From: Diphasiastrum complanatum
Lineage: Eukaryota > Streptophyta > Lycopodiopsida > Lycopodiales > Lycopodiaceae
Assembly (NCBI GenBank): GCA_029204225.1
Contig: CM055092.1
Coordinates: forward strand, 86,912,537 to 86,976,536
Direction of reading: 5' to 3'
DNA length: 64,000 nucleotides
Shown: positions 47,033 to 58,795 of the stretch, in pieces
Layout of the letters: the number at the start of each line of letters is the position of its first letter
How positions within the stretch are numbered: position 1 is the first letter of the stretch
Position numbers and translations under genes: made by a program
Notes under the pieces: generated by a model
What the model saw: only the letters and a program-made list of their open reading frames with translations
Told to the model about the DNA's origin: nothing
Databases searched by the model: none

Positions 47033-47639
47033 GCTACCATGATTGGGAATAAACTATTTCAGGGAAACATTTGACGAAAAGTGATTGGGATCCACTATTT
47101 GGCCTCTGCATGTGAAGCTGGGGTGACAAGTTGTCGTCCATCCATTCTTGCAAGGGCCGAGCTTCGTATTCCCTTTGCGACTTTCCCATCTGTGAAATCA
47201 TTTTCGATTGTTCTACAAAGAAAAAAATGTCCAATGTCTCTTTTTTTTGAAGCAAAATTCTTTAACATGTACCATCCAGGCATTAAAAATAGGGGTGTGT
47301 AAAACAAAAGGGCAACACGCACCTTCCGCTCCGAAGCCACATACACAATTCCTATTTTAACCGTAACAAGAAGTTTAAAAAAAGGTGAAATAATTTCACA
47401 TCGAGGAAGGTCCCTTCAGGCCGAAGAGGGCGGAAGTCCGTCTCTTGGGGAAGAGCCTCAAACCCCTCCCCCCCCCCGGAAAGAGGTTGAGAATAACCTA
47501 AATTCTAGAAGTTTCCAAATGTATTATACCCAAAAAAAAGTGGTCGCGTATCTCTCCAGATTATCTTTTATGAAAAACAAGTAATTTATGATGCGATGGG
47601 ATTTTTTTGGGGGGGGGGGGGGGGGGCATGATACCCTAA
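47033..47639. other. Upstream region of the peroxidase gene; poly-G/C runs
   Basis: No coding signal. A C10 run at 47468 and a G-run of about 20 at 47609. The APX promoter should be near the right end, but no TATA box stands out. Confidence 0.35.
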
Positions 47640-47879
47640 ATAATATTTTCCCCGTTCACACTGCTCTCTCTACCCTTCGCAATTTTGACCTTCTGTGAGC
47701 CGTTGGATGAGGCTACACCTCTCATCGGACGTACCAAATCAACCCGAATTGTTATACTACGTTTCGTCCTGTATAAGCACACATTCACCTTTGGTTTTGG
47801 TTTCTGTGTTGCAAAATCAGTTGGATCTGCTGTTGTTTCTTCAGCGATTATCGTCTCGCCATCGGTTTTCTGACTATTG
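47640..47879 (+). promoter_or_regulatory. 5' untranslated first exon of the ascorbate peroxidase gene (start approximate)
   Basis: CT-rich (ACACTGCTCTCTCTACCC), non-coding, and ending GACTATTG/GTAAGTTTC, an excellent 5' splice donor at 47880. The first acceptor that leads to the start codon is TCCTTCGGCAG at 49500-49510. Cytosolic APX genes in plants commonly have a leader intron. Promoter elements are not identifiable by eye. Confidence 0.5.
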
Positions 47880-47980
47880 GTAAGTTTCCTTCGTATCATA
47901 TGGATTCATTGTTAGATTCCTTTGGTTGAATCTGTGTGTATTTTGCAGGCAGTGATTCGTGATTTCTTTCCTAGGTTGAG

Positions 47981-48425
47981 GTTTAGATCCAATATTATTA
48001 CCTCATTGGTAAGTTTGACTCGCTTTGCAGCTTCACATGTCAGATAGAAGGCCGATTTGACATAGTTTGGATCCAGTATCATCAATCATTGTTAAGTTTG
48101 AGACGCTCTGCAACTTTTTGTGTCAGATAGAAGTCTGGTTGGAAGTAGTTTGGATCCATTATTATTGCTTATTGGTAAGTTTAAAACGATTTGCAACTTG
48201 ATGTCAGAGAGTAGACGGATTTGACAGAGCTTTGATCCAATATTATTATTCATTGTTAAGTTTCGGGCGCTTTGCAACTTCATGTGCCAGATTGAAGTCT
48301 GATTTGACATAGTTTGGATCCAGCTAACGCTTTGCAACTAGGTCAGATAGAAGACTGATTCAACTTAGTTTGGATCCGATAGTATTCCTCATTGGATGCT
48401 TTGCAACTTTATGTTTCAGATAGGG
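47981..48425 (+). repeat. Tandem array of six ~82-bp units in the APX leader intron
   Basis: Units are anchored by TTTGGATCC at about 47981 (TTTAGATCC), 48067, 48149, 48231, 48312 and 48369. Each continues ATTATT..TCATTG(G/T)TAAGTTT, then CGCTTTGCAACTT and GTCAGAT.GAAG. The donor-like GTAAGTTT matches the real first-exon donor. Confidence 0.85.
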
Positions 48426-49528
48426 GAGTAATTCGGCGAACCTCGACTTGTGCTTTTCTAGATTCATTTTAGATTTCAGAATCTGTTCTAGTACGGAGGT
48501 GCACAGCTTTTCCTCAGCTGGGGTTCACTTGATGGTGTTATTGAATAAAGAAAACAGCGCCACGGTTGTTAAGCTTTAGAATCTTTATATTCCTGCCTGG
48601 GAAAGTTTCCGCAGGTCATGAGTCGAAGTAGAGGCATCTGCTTATACCTTTCCTGCTTGCCTGTTAGATCGTCGTGGACGATTTAGTTTCTGGATTGAAA
48701 TGAAAGCCGGCCTGGTTAGTTCGACTGTAGATAGTCTGCAAACACGTAGTCTCATAGAAGCGCTTTTTACTTCCCGAGGATGACCTTTATCATGCTTTTT
48801 TATGGCATATCTTTTCACAGTGATATCCCGTGTAATACATAAGCAACAGGTGATGGTGTTTCTATGAAGTGAAGAATGAGCTGAACCGTATCCTCACTGT
48901 AATTTAGAGAGAAGTTTCTGTAGTGATATGCTCTTGATTTTGCCCTTTGAGAAACTCCTCTTCTGTTTAATCCAACTTGTTCAATCTCCCCCTTTGTTAG
49001 TCAGACGTGGAAGATACATGCCTCACGATCGGTATGCAACAACAGAAGTTGCTTAAACTATCATACTTGTAGATTTGAAGCTCTGGGGCTTCAAGGTAAT
49101 GAACAATGCAATCTGCAGTGAAGCGACTTCTGAAATATGGTCATGGAATGGCCCTTTTTGGCCACCCCTCTTCTGGTATTTCCAGCTTGTGTTAGTCAGG
49201 CGTTGAAGAAATGTGCCTCATAATCATTACGTAACCGCAGAGAAATTGCTTTGAGTACCACACTCCTGGATTTGAAGCTTTGTTTCTTCTTGTATTTAAT
49301 CACTTCATCATGTTGAGAGGAAGGCAACAATCGAACTATGTAAGCTGGTTAATCGTCATACTCTCGTACCATTGGCTCCATATTAACACTTGCATAAGAA
49401 GCTGTAATCGATACTAGTAGACGTCTAACTACTGGTTTGCAAGCTGTTAACCATTTGCGAGAACTCTTTTTTGAATTCTGAGAACATTTCTTTATTTTTA
49501 TCCTTCGGCAGAAACCAATCAAGCAACT
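48426..49528 (+). other. Remaining APX leader intron and end of 5' leader
   Basis: Intronic by the model. A roughly 130-bp segment (GT(G/T)(A/G)GTCAG(A/G)CGT..AAGA.ATG) is loosely duplicated at 48997 and 49193. The last leader exon is 49511-49528, directly before the ATG. Confidence 0.45.
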
Positions 49529-52507
49529 ATGGGGAAAAGCTATCCAGAGGTAAGCGAGGAATACAAGACTGCGATTGAGAAAGCCCGAAGGAAACTACGG
49601 GGTCTGATTGCTGGTACCTTATTTTTGCTTGACCTTTTTCCTGCCAATGAACTCGGTGTGAATTTACTCTTGACTGGCGTTATTCAACCAGTAGAAGAGA
49701 GAGCATATGTTGTTTCAATGAGACTAATTAAATTTCATTCTTTATTCGCGTTCTATGAATGTCTTCTGTAAAGGGCATTATAAATTGGCAAATGGAAATC
49801 AATTGGCTGTGACACAAATCTGCAACTTTTACTCTCTTGGATCTCCCCTTGACGTGGCTGATTAAAGTAGAACACCTGACCTCAAGGGGAGGAAAGGAGG
49901 CTTTGGCCAACAGATCACGTTTTGGGGGACAAATTTACTCATTTCTGGTAGAAACTGTCCTTCAATTAATCTGTTTTATGCTAACTTGCGGCATTGTGGC
50001 TTTTTCTTTTTTTTAACAGAGAAGAATTGCGCACCGATCATCGTCCGGCTTGCGTAAGTTCGTTGCTCCTTCAATTGCAGTAGCTACACGATTGTTTATT
50101 AGCTTTTACCTGTTCCGAGGATGTTGTCCAATCATTTTGTTTTAGGTGACACAATCTTTGCCTCTGCCCAAATGTGCTTGAACTTTTTTTTTGGTTCTGT
50201 TTGTAGTAGTCCTTACAATGCATCTATAAAACAGATGCATGAATTAAATCATTAAAGGATTTTTTTTTGATGAAATTTGCTATCGCCCAAGTATTAAGAT
50301 TCAATATGTGGGGTACTGTTTGCCAGTTGGCATGGAGCAGGAACGTATGATGTTCATAGCAAGACCGGAGGTCCTTATGGTACAATCAGAAACTCAGCAG
50401 AGTTGGCACATGGTGCCAATGCCGGGCTGTATATTGCTGTGAAACTTTTGGAACCTATCAAGCAACAGTTTCCAATCATATCATACGCTGATTTTTATCA
50501 GGTCACATATCTTCCTTTAAAGTTTGGTAAGAATAAGCAAGTTGCAATTTTTATGTTGTTCGGAGTTCCAAAGGTTGCAACTATAATACAAAAAGGGTCA
50601 CTCTTCTATGTATGTTAAACTATGTTTATTCTCTTCCAGATAATATTCTCAAATTTGGTACTTCCTGTAGAATGTACCATTTCCACCCCACCGGTTGCAA
50701 GACAGTAACTGGTAATTTGGAATTTGGTGGCCTGAATGTATGTATATTAATTATCTCAACTGTGACTTTGAGAATGACAACGAGCTATGTATCCTTTGTA
50801 CACTTTCGAAGGATAAAATACCATTTGTAAGATTTGGTATAAGGAATTAGTTTTTAACTTGAAACAAACTGCTTTTTTCCTGGCTTGTCGACTTAAAAGA
50901 TTATTTGCAGAGTATATTAAAGGCCTCTAACATTTGTGCAGCTTGCTGGAGTAGTTGCAATTGAAGTGACAGGGGGTCCTGAAATTCCATTCCACCCTGG
51001 AAGACCAGTAAATCCTCAAACCTACTTTTTGTGATAAATTGTTACAGCTATTTATTCTATTATTGATGTATGGTGCATTGAAGCACAGTTAGTAAGGAGG
51101 TTCTCATTGATACTCAATCGTGTGACTGCTATAATGTGCACAAACAGTCTTTTGGACTTGTGAAGACATCACAAATCATGAAATCCATGTTGTTGTTTTT
51201 AGTTCTTGGAAGTGAAAGTCCTGAATTAATATAAAACCAAGCATTGTAGATAAAGAAACATTTTTTTCAGCTGGTGCGCCTTTTTCTGGAGCTGGGATGT
51301 GTATTCTTATCTATAGGCAGGAGTCCTACAGTGGCAAAATTGCAATATAGGATGTGGATGTAGTGAAGAAATATTTTGGATCTTTTCGTCAAGAATATCA
51401 ATAAATGAATGAAAATAAACCTTGGGAAAATTAGATCCCTTTAAAGACCTCTTAATCTAGCTTTCCACAATTTGCAGCACTTAACTGAAGTTTTCCTTGT
51501 ACTCAGGACAAGTCAGAATGCCCAGAGGAAGGTCGTCTGCCTGATGCCACAAAAGGTTTGAAAAATTAAGTCGTCGTATGTGGACCACTCTCATGCTTTG
51601 CTTATGTGGGATCATCATTAAGGCTTGAACTTTCTTGATTTTTCTCACTACTGTAAATTTCAGGTCCAAGCCACTTACGAGATGTATTTGGCCATATGGG
51701 TTTAAGTGATAAGGACATTGTTGCACTCTCGGGGGCTCACACCCTAGTAAGCTTCTTAGGCATTACTGTCACCCTACTTCCTCCATACCTGAGGCATACG
51801 TCTGCACCTTGAAGCATTTTCATGAATAGTTCTTTGACACCATTGATCCCTGTTTGTAACAGGGAAGGTGCCACAAGGAACGATCTGGTTTTGAAGGTGC
51901 TTGGACACCAAATCCACTTCAATTTGATAACTCCTACTTCAAGTAAGTAGTGACCTTATTCTTTTTACTCTTTCATTTTCATTGCTTAATCAATACTGGT
52001 CTTCAAACGAACTTCTATTGAAATTATGCAGGGAGCTACTGTCAGGTGAAAAGGAAGGACTTTTGCAATTGCCCTCGGACAAAGCACTTCTTGAAGATCC
52101 AGAGTTTCGCCATTATGTTGAACTCTATGCCAATGTAATACTGCGGTTTCATCTCTTGTATGGAATATGAAAATACCTAGTTTTTTTTATAATGGTTGGA
52201 TGACTGTAACATATTACTTGTTAAAATGCAGATGAGGACACCTAGTTTGAACTGTTGCATCATCAATTTACTTATCTGATAATTATTCAATGTTTTGACT
52301 GTTAGGATGAAGAAGCATTTTTCAAAGATTATGCAGAATCTCATCAAAAGTTATCGGAGCTTGGGTAAATATTCTTCCATGGTCCATTCCGATAGTTCTA
52401 GCTACTCTCTGTATGCTTCTTTCATATATTACTGGTTATCTTGGTGTTGGTCTGTAAGATCAAAGAACTGACTGAAGCCATATATCCGCAGATTTGGCGA
52501 ACAGTGA
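49529..52507 (+). CDS. APX: Cytosolic L-ascorbate peroxidase, ten coding exons
   Basis: The enzyme reduces hydrogen peroxide with ascorbate in the cytosol (class I haem peroxidase). Coding exons: 49529-49613, 50020-50053, 50327-50501, 50942-51007, 51507-51555, 51664-51746, 51863-51942, 52032-52134, 52306-52364, 52492-52507. All introns are GT-AG, phases agree, and the sum is 750 nt for 249 aa, the usual length. [12 protein letters not shown] has no transit peptide. Distal haem residues are Arg38, Trp41 and His42 ([12 protein letters not shown]). The proximal His162 is in ALSGAHTLG, Trp178 in GFEGAWT and Asp207 in LPSDKALL. Arg171 in HKERSGF corresponds to the ascorbate-binding Arg172 of pea, shifted by a one-residue deletion (FGHMGLSD). 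The C-terminus (LSELGFGEQ) has no membrane anchor, so the isoform is cytosolic. No damage seen; it should be functional. Confidence 0.96.
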
Positions 52508-54179
52508 TTATTGACATTGAACAAAGAGAGGCATGGATGATATATCCTGTTGGTCCATATGCCATAAAAAGGACTAGCCTTACGACAGATTGTTGAAATG
52601 GCTAAAGAAAAGTGTTAAATGGGAAGGGATCAGTTAATAAGTGTTTAACAGTCTTAACTGTTAAATTTGTCATAAGTGGCTCTATCGAATGACATAATGT
52701 GTGGACATTCAGGAATATTATGATTATGGTTAACCTTCTAGTCAATGAAAAGGAAGATACTTATAAGTTGCCATCAACAATCAGACTTTATTTAGAACTT
52801 GTGACACCATCTTAGTATAAATTTTAGAGTGAATTCACCAGAACCAGAAATATTTTGCTTTATGCAGGGTTGCTGTTTGCTGATGGAATACTTAGTTTGG
52901 CAATTGAGCACATTAGAATCTCAGTAACACTAACTAGGTGTTTCCTTTTCACCGTGCATTCGAATAGTTTCTTCAATGTTCTTTGCATACATTTTTTCTA
53001 CAAAATAATTAAGATTTATAGCAAGTAAAACATACAATTATAAAGATTATATAATGGGCGACGGGAAACAGGTGTTAAGAGTAAAATGTCATTCAGAGAT
53101 CAGTAGATGATAATGGCTGTCCTTGATGTGACGTGTTAAGGTGTTGACAAGGATTCTTCTTAGACACACATGTAAATTTCTTGTAGCAGACTGTTGGTGA
53201 TATAAGGTGCTTATATGTGGGGTGGCATTGTTTAAGTTGATTAAGTTGACAATGCTTGTGGTGAAGTAAGCAAATAAATGATAGGAGAAGAACAATTGAG
53301 GATGCAAAAGGCAGTTTAAATAAATAACATTTTTTATGCATAGCAAACCTCTGGTTTTACTAGTCCAATATTATATCGTAATTGGAGCTTGCAGGTGCTA
53401 AGGCCCTGTAACCAAACCCATGATTGTGCCTTATATTGGACATAATTCTAATTACTCAAACCCTGAATTCCTTCTTTACAAACTCGAACTTGCCTAGAAA
53501 GCTACCAAATTTATTGTGATTGAAATGAATGAATATTTTTTTGACAACAAAGATGTTAAGAGAAGGGGTTGACATTTTTAAATAAGTACTTTCTTTTGCA
53601 TGAGTTTGAGTGTTTTTTGTTGTCTATGTTCTTCACAAATAAGTTTTTATTTTTCGACAAGTCTTTGCCTAGATAATCTTGACAAGTGTTAATATCAACA
53701 CTTAAACCAAAACTCTCATGGGAAGATGTGGTATGGCCATTTTTAGCAACCTTCATTCACATTATGCCATATGACAACCATGTATGCCTTTTTAAAAAAA
53801 TTGATAATTTTTTTGAAAGAGCTTGGCTAGAAAATGAATTGAATTCTAGTCTTGTATAGGGTGAAATTGCTTGCCCTATTAGCCAAAGTGCATTCTTAGG
53901 TGTTTAATCCAAAACAAAATTTTGTAGACATAGTGCTCGGATAATGCAGTTCCTAGAATTTTCGACGAAGGTTCAGTCAGTACTTGCAGTTTTGGCAAAG
54001 GTTAGAAAGGTTTGAACTCTTGCAACAACCTTTGCTTGAGTATTTAATATGGTTGTGTTTGAACCCTCGCCCAAGTCAATATTGAGGTGCTGATCATGGC
54101 GTCGAAGGTTCATAAGATCATTTACTTGGTTGGCAAAGGTTGACAAAATTAGGCCAATGATGAACCTTCTCTAGGAGTG
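52508..54179. other. 3' flank of the peroxidase gene; no other gene seen
   Basis: The polyadenylation site should be within the first few hundred bases. Beyond it are only short frames (for example minus strand 53756-53556, no domain). From about 53930, AAAGGTT and GAAGGTTCA words become frequent, perhaps the start of the gypsy debris at 54180. Confidence 0.4.
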
Positions 54180-54483
54180 TGTTTCAAATTTCTATGATCG
54201 CTCATATTTTGGACAAATCTGTTGCTATTCCATGCCGAGATATTATATGGTCGAGAATAAGGCCATGTGTCACCCATATCTGACATTTTTCTACATTCAA
54301 GGCTATTTGAAATTGGTGGCATAGGGAGAAGACTTGTTCAAAATGAGCATGATGTTCTTTGTTCTTCCCATGCACACAAAGACTGCCCAATAATATCTCC
54401 AAAAAAATTTGATAATACTCTTTCAATGCCGCTTGCATTACTATTTGAAAGGAGCTTGCAGCATTACATAACCTAAACGACAT
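54180..54483 (-). pseudogene. Ty3/gypsy reverse-transcriptase fragment
   Basis: Minus strand MSFRLCNAASSFQIVMQAAL, FLEILLGSLCVHGKNKEHH, FSLCHQFQIALNVEKCQIW and LGHI-like LDHIISRHGIATD form the gypsy RT end. The polymerase YxDD position reads LLGS, so it is dead. No RNase H or integrase remains nearby on this strand. Confidence 0.8.
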
Positions 54484-55690
54484 AACTCAATACGCATATG
54501 TTTTCCATTCAGTGGAAAATGTTATTTTGTGTTCATCTTTAGGCACGATCTTCACTTGATAGGGCCCAAGTTTCTATGAACCAACTTATTCAAATTGCAT
54601 TGTGCTTATCAGGTTGGGCTTATGTGCGTAGGATGCCAACTCCCTTGCACTTATCTAGAGTTTGTGCTTTCTCGCTGCGTGGGATCCTTTGATTTACATG
54701 TGGGGCCAACCAAGTGTCCAACATTTCCAGAAAGACTTTTGATTACGTTCAAAATTTTGTGAATAGGTTAATAATAAAGTTTTTGAAATATTAGATCTGC
54801 TTGTTTAGGCCGCTCAAGCATTTTTGCAACATGATATAAGTCATGATTTTCTTGAAGGTAAATGAAGTTGAATTTTGGATACTCTGATATATAAGAAAGT
54901 GCAGTTCAGTGGCCAAAATACATTTGTTGCAATATGAATATAAGTCTGATGAAAAGGAAACTGATATTGAATATGCTATCTAATACTTAAATACTATTTT
55001 TTAGCATTATGTCTTTAGTTTATGATTCGAATTTCATATGTAATGTTGTAGTTGTCCCTTTTGAATTTTCTTTCAATCAAAATAAACGAGGGAGGAGTTT
55101 CAATTTTTTTTGTGTGTTAAGGTGAATTATGCCAACGTAATTGTAATTCGGTTGAAATTCCTTTTCAAGCCCTATATTATTTTGCATAATATAGGGCTGG
55201 ACATCTATTCTATTATATTTGAATCGAAATGCTTGCGTATGCAGCAGACAGATTGAAAATCTATTGAGTAAGGAGTTTTTTACAATACTTCCTAGTTTTG
55301 TGTCAAAAATGTTAGTAGTGAGAGAGTTTTGCCAGGAAATCTCTCATTTGTTTGTTTGGGAAACTGCAAATCACACTAGACAGTGTCTAGTACTGCCATT
55401 CATAGTTATTGATCATTTAGAAACTGAAAAACTGTGATTTCATTGAGTTTTTAGCCTACTTTTGTGATTTTGTGTGAAATATGTGCAAGCAAGTAGGATA
55501 GGTATGAAAAACTCAGTATTTTCCATCATTTGCAGTGAGAGTAGTGTTGGGAGGTAGCCAATTGCAAGGAGAGTTGGATTAGTAGCTCATTCCATAAAAA
55601 AATCATTGATTTTGGTGGAGATTTGAGTGAGAAACAAAGTTTTTTGGCAAGAAAACAGTGTTTTGCAGGTTTGCTAGCTGTAAACTATTG
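54484..55690. other. Retroelement flank, no gene; hairpin at 55166-55196
   Basis: No coding signal recognised. The perfect inverted repeat AGCCCTATATTAT/ATAATATAGGGCT lies at about 55166-55196. Confidence 0.4.
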
Positions 55691-55699
55691 TAGGAAAGG

Positions 55700-55862
55700 T
55701 GCTATTCAGGTCCGAAACGCCTAAAGCAGCCTCCGAAACGTTTGGAACAGGGCTGAAACGCTTGCTTCCGGAGGCGAAATGCCAAAAAACCATCCGAAAC
55801 GGCTCCTGAAACGTCGGAAACGCCTCTCAAAGTTGTGAAACGCCTTCCAATCATCTAAAAAT
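55700..55862. repeat. Array of GAAACGCC-type words
   Basis: CCGAAACGCCT, CCGAAACGTTTGG, CTGAAACGCTTGC, CCGAAACGGCTCC, GTCGGAAACGCC and GTGAAACGCC occur within 150 bp, upstream of a copia gag. They resemble repeated promoter boxes in copia LTRs. Confidence 0.65.
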
Positions 55863-56472
55863 GCCATCTAAAATTTTTAGTGTATTGAAGTGCCCTTCTA
55901 GTGGTTCAGCAATGAGCGCACACCAGTCCGAGTCTGCCACGAGTCAAAAGAAAAGTCAAGATCAATCTGGACCCTCCATGAGTCCCAGATCAACGGCAGA
56001 GATTGCTTGAAGAATCTTCTCTTCAAATTTCACTTCAAATTGAAGGGTCCCACAGGTGCCCCTAGCTTTTGGGATTGGGCCATTCTTCCTAAGGGCTCTA
56101 TCCACTACTGGGTATTTTTGCAGGAAACAAAAAAAACAGAGTGATGTTTTGACCTAGCTGGAGAGACTATTTTTTGAAACTGATTAAATAGGAGCTATGC
56201 TGGTACAAAGGGCTATGCGTTGAAATAAAAATCTTTGAAATAAGAGATCTGTGCGCGAGGACGGAGGAAATTTTCAAAAATGGTAGTTTGGTAGTAATTG
56301 CCATTTTTAGGCTTAAGGGTAGTTTTGAGCCATTTTGAGGCCAAAATCTTCAAATTGGCATAACTCCATACCTCGGATTGAAAAGTGGTCAGAGATGTCA
56401 TTTTTCAATTTCGCAGCAAATTTTTCATTTTTGCAAGTCATTTTTGCAATCCAGACTCATCTAAGTGCAGTA

Positions 56473-57035
56473 ATGGCAACTGTAAGCGAGAGTGTCCTCA
56501 ATGAGTAAGAACCGACAACTATGCAATTTGGAAATTCAAACTGAAGAACATTTTGATGGAAAAGGAGCTATGGGAGATCGTGACAGGTGAAGAGACGAGG
56601 CCGTTAATTGAAGAAGATCAGCGGGCATTTGACAAGAGAAAATAGAAAGCACATAATGTCATCAACTTACCAGTCAAAGATGCAATTATTTCCTACATTT
56701 TGGATTTGGAAGGACCGAAAGAAGCATGGGATATGTTGAAGGAATTGTTTGAAACCACAAACACATCTCGAGTGCTATTTTTGAAGATGAAGCAGCACAC
56801 ATTACGAATGGATGATGGTGCAGCCATTGTCGATCACCCCCCCAAATTGCGTAAAACTTTACCTATTGGCTAAAGAGAGTATGCCAAGGCCAACGATGAT
56901 GTCAAAAGTAAAAAATGATGACCTACAATTTTTGGTTTACCAGACCACCCATCACTTTGCAACCAAATTGGAAGCCAAGTCGCTTTCACTTTCTGAAATG
57001 CTCCTTACCACGAATTCCCAACTTCGTGTCCTATA
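56473..57035 (+). pseudogene. Copia gag, frameshifted
   Basis: An ATG frame (MATVSESVLNE) stops, and in another frame the typical gag start follows: NYAIWKFKLKNILMEKELWE, then IVTGEETRPLIEEDQRA, DAIISYILDLEGPKEAWDML and SRVLFLKMKQHTLRM. Stops at several places. No knuckle or pol follows. Confidence 0.75.
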
Positions 57036-57595
57036 AGGTGGTGAAGTCACATTTGGTGTCTTCCGAACACTTTTTCTGCAACAATCACTCTGTTTTGACG
57101 TACCATACTTGTAGGTACAGTTGGGGTGCCCTTTGTTTGGAGACTATAGCCCTTTGTTTGACCAAAAAAAGGCTAAAGGAGGTGACAATAAGGGCACTTC
57201 GGATTTTGGAACTATCTCTGCAACTTGAAGAGCCTTCAACCTTCAAAAGCTTTGGGACCCAACAATTTTTCCAAACACAAAATTTTTATTGAAGTTGAAG
57301 CTCAGATTAGACTTCAACAACCTTTGGGTCGTTTCCAAAAGGTTTCAACTATTAGATTCCATCCAATGGCCTTGGATGATTGGTCTTGGGCCATTCAATG
57401 ACCACACTTTGAATCCAAGGGTTTAGATCACATCCGAGCACCAACCTTGAACTTTCTAGCAGCGTAATGCAAAGTCTTCAATTTTTCTTTGTATTTTTGA
57501 TGCACCTCCAAGAGGTGGAATTTGCTTGCAAATAAACAACCACTAGTTTTGCCTGATTCTGTCCAAAATTTATGAGAGAAAAAAATTCCAGACAT
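57036..57595. other. No gene recognised; element 3' debris
   Basis: Short frames only. CTTTGTTTG(G/A)..A(C/G) phrases are duplicated near 57131 and 57151. Confidence 0.3.
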
Positions 57596-57715
57596 GTCCT
57601 GAGGAGGGCCCGTGGGCCTGGGGCCTTCCATGAAGGTCAGGGCCCTGCCCTTGGGCAAGGCCCAAGGCCCTCCGTCCAAGGAAGGCCCTCGGACTGGGGC
57701 CTTGCAGCCCCCTAA
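57596..57715. repeat. GC-rich GGGCC/AAGGCCC patch
   Basis: GGGCC, GGGGCCTT, AAGGCCC and CCTTGG words pack about 120 bp, in strong contrast to the AT-rich flanks. Partly self-complementary (TTGGGCAAGGCCCAAGG). Confidence 0.7.
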
Positions 57716-58320
57716 ACACTCCTAAGCACAATTTCTTCCACGCGGATGGGCACGCGCGCTGTCCACGTTCCTCCCTCTCTCTTCTTCTTGCTAGATCCTC
57801 TCTCCTTCAAGGGTTTGGCAATGGTGAAAGCTGCCAACATAAATCATCTATGCTACCTGCTCGCACTGCGACTGTCCCTTTGATGTATCAGGGCGCCCAC
57901 CTGTATGTTTTTACAGCTCTGAAAAACACTTCCTACAGCCAAGGATGAGTGTTTTTTTTCTCTTAAAACCCTTGCTCAGGCACCAGCCAGCTTTCAACAC
58001 CATTTCTACTGTTTTCTGAGAGTTGATTCTGCCAAAAAAAAAGCTTCCTCACAGAGGTCGCCCCACAGTAAACTATGGCTTCAATCCGATCTTGAAACAG
58101 TCTAGAATTGTGAACACACAAGTTGCATACACCAGGCAGTCCTACTAAGGAGTTCCAAGCTTCCGTTAGGCTACCGCTCTGATTCAAGTGACAATTCCAT
58201 GTCACTCATTCTTTTCAGCAATTATTCAAATCTTGATTTGTGCTACCCACTCACTGTTAGCTTAAATAGTTGTGAATTCAATTCCAACTTTTTGTTCTTG
58301 TACGGTGATTACGGCCACCA
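57716..58320 (-). mobile_element. Leader of a minus-strand copia element, no gene
   Basis: No coding signal. It is placed in the element because the initiator-Met primer site at 58322 points left. Confidence 0.4.
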
Positions 58321-58321
58321 A

Positions 58322-58334
58322 GGCTCTGATACCA
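58322..58334 (-). promoter_or_regulatory. Primer-binding site, initiator tRNA-Met, minus strand
   Basis: Minus strand TTGGTATCAGAGCC, the perfect common copia primer site, following TTTCAAC. The LTR should extend to the right on the plus strand from about 58336. Confidence 0.8.
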
Positions 58335-58335
58335 A

Positions 58336-58790
58336 GTTGAAATTGCAAAAATACAATCAACGCAATCACCACTGAATATTACATACCCTTCAAGACAAAG
58401 AAACAAAGTGTTCTCCACAACACATGCTCATCACAAAACTTGTGTATTGACAATAATCACCAAGTACAAAGAGAGCAACTTAAGTATTCACCATAGGGCT
58501 CGTGAAAGAATCGGCTCGATAACTCTAGAACTAAGTAAAATTTGTTACCGTCGAACTTAGAAAGTAGCTGTAAAAGAACCACTCATTGTTTATTGCTATT
58601 TTAACTTACGATTTATAATTTAACATATGTAATATCCATATATGATTCTAATTAAGACCATAATACCCCAAATGTTATGCCACTTGTCTATATATTCTCA
58701 ACATATTCTTATATCTATACAACATGCGTTATCAACATATGTTCATATAAAACATTAGAAAGATAAAACCTTATGTGGAGGTAGGGGGTG
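58336..58790 (-). mobile_element. Probable LTR of the minus-strand copia element
   Basis: Lies directly beyond the primer site, plus-strand start TTGAAATTGCAAAAATAC. No coding signal. The outer end and a partner copy were not found. Confidence 0.45.
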
Positions 58791-58795
58791 GGTAG

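Noticed and set aside
49614-49771. Reading the first APX exon through its donor as an 80-aa protein
   Set aside because: Homology leaves at GLIA exactly at a GT donor, and the next exon continues the family sequence.
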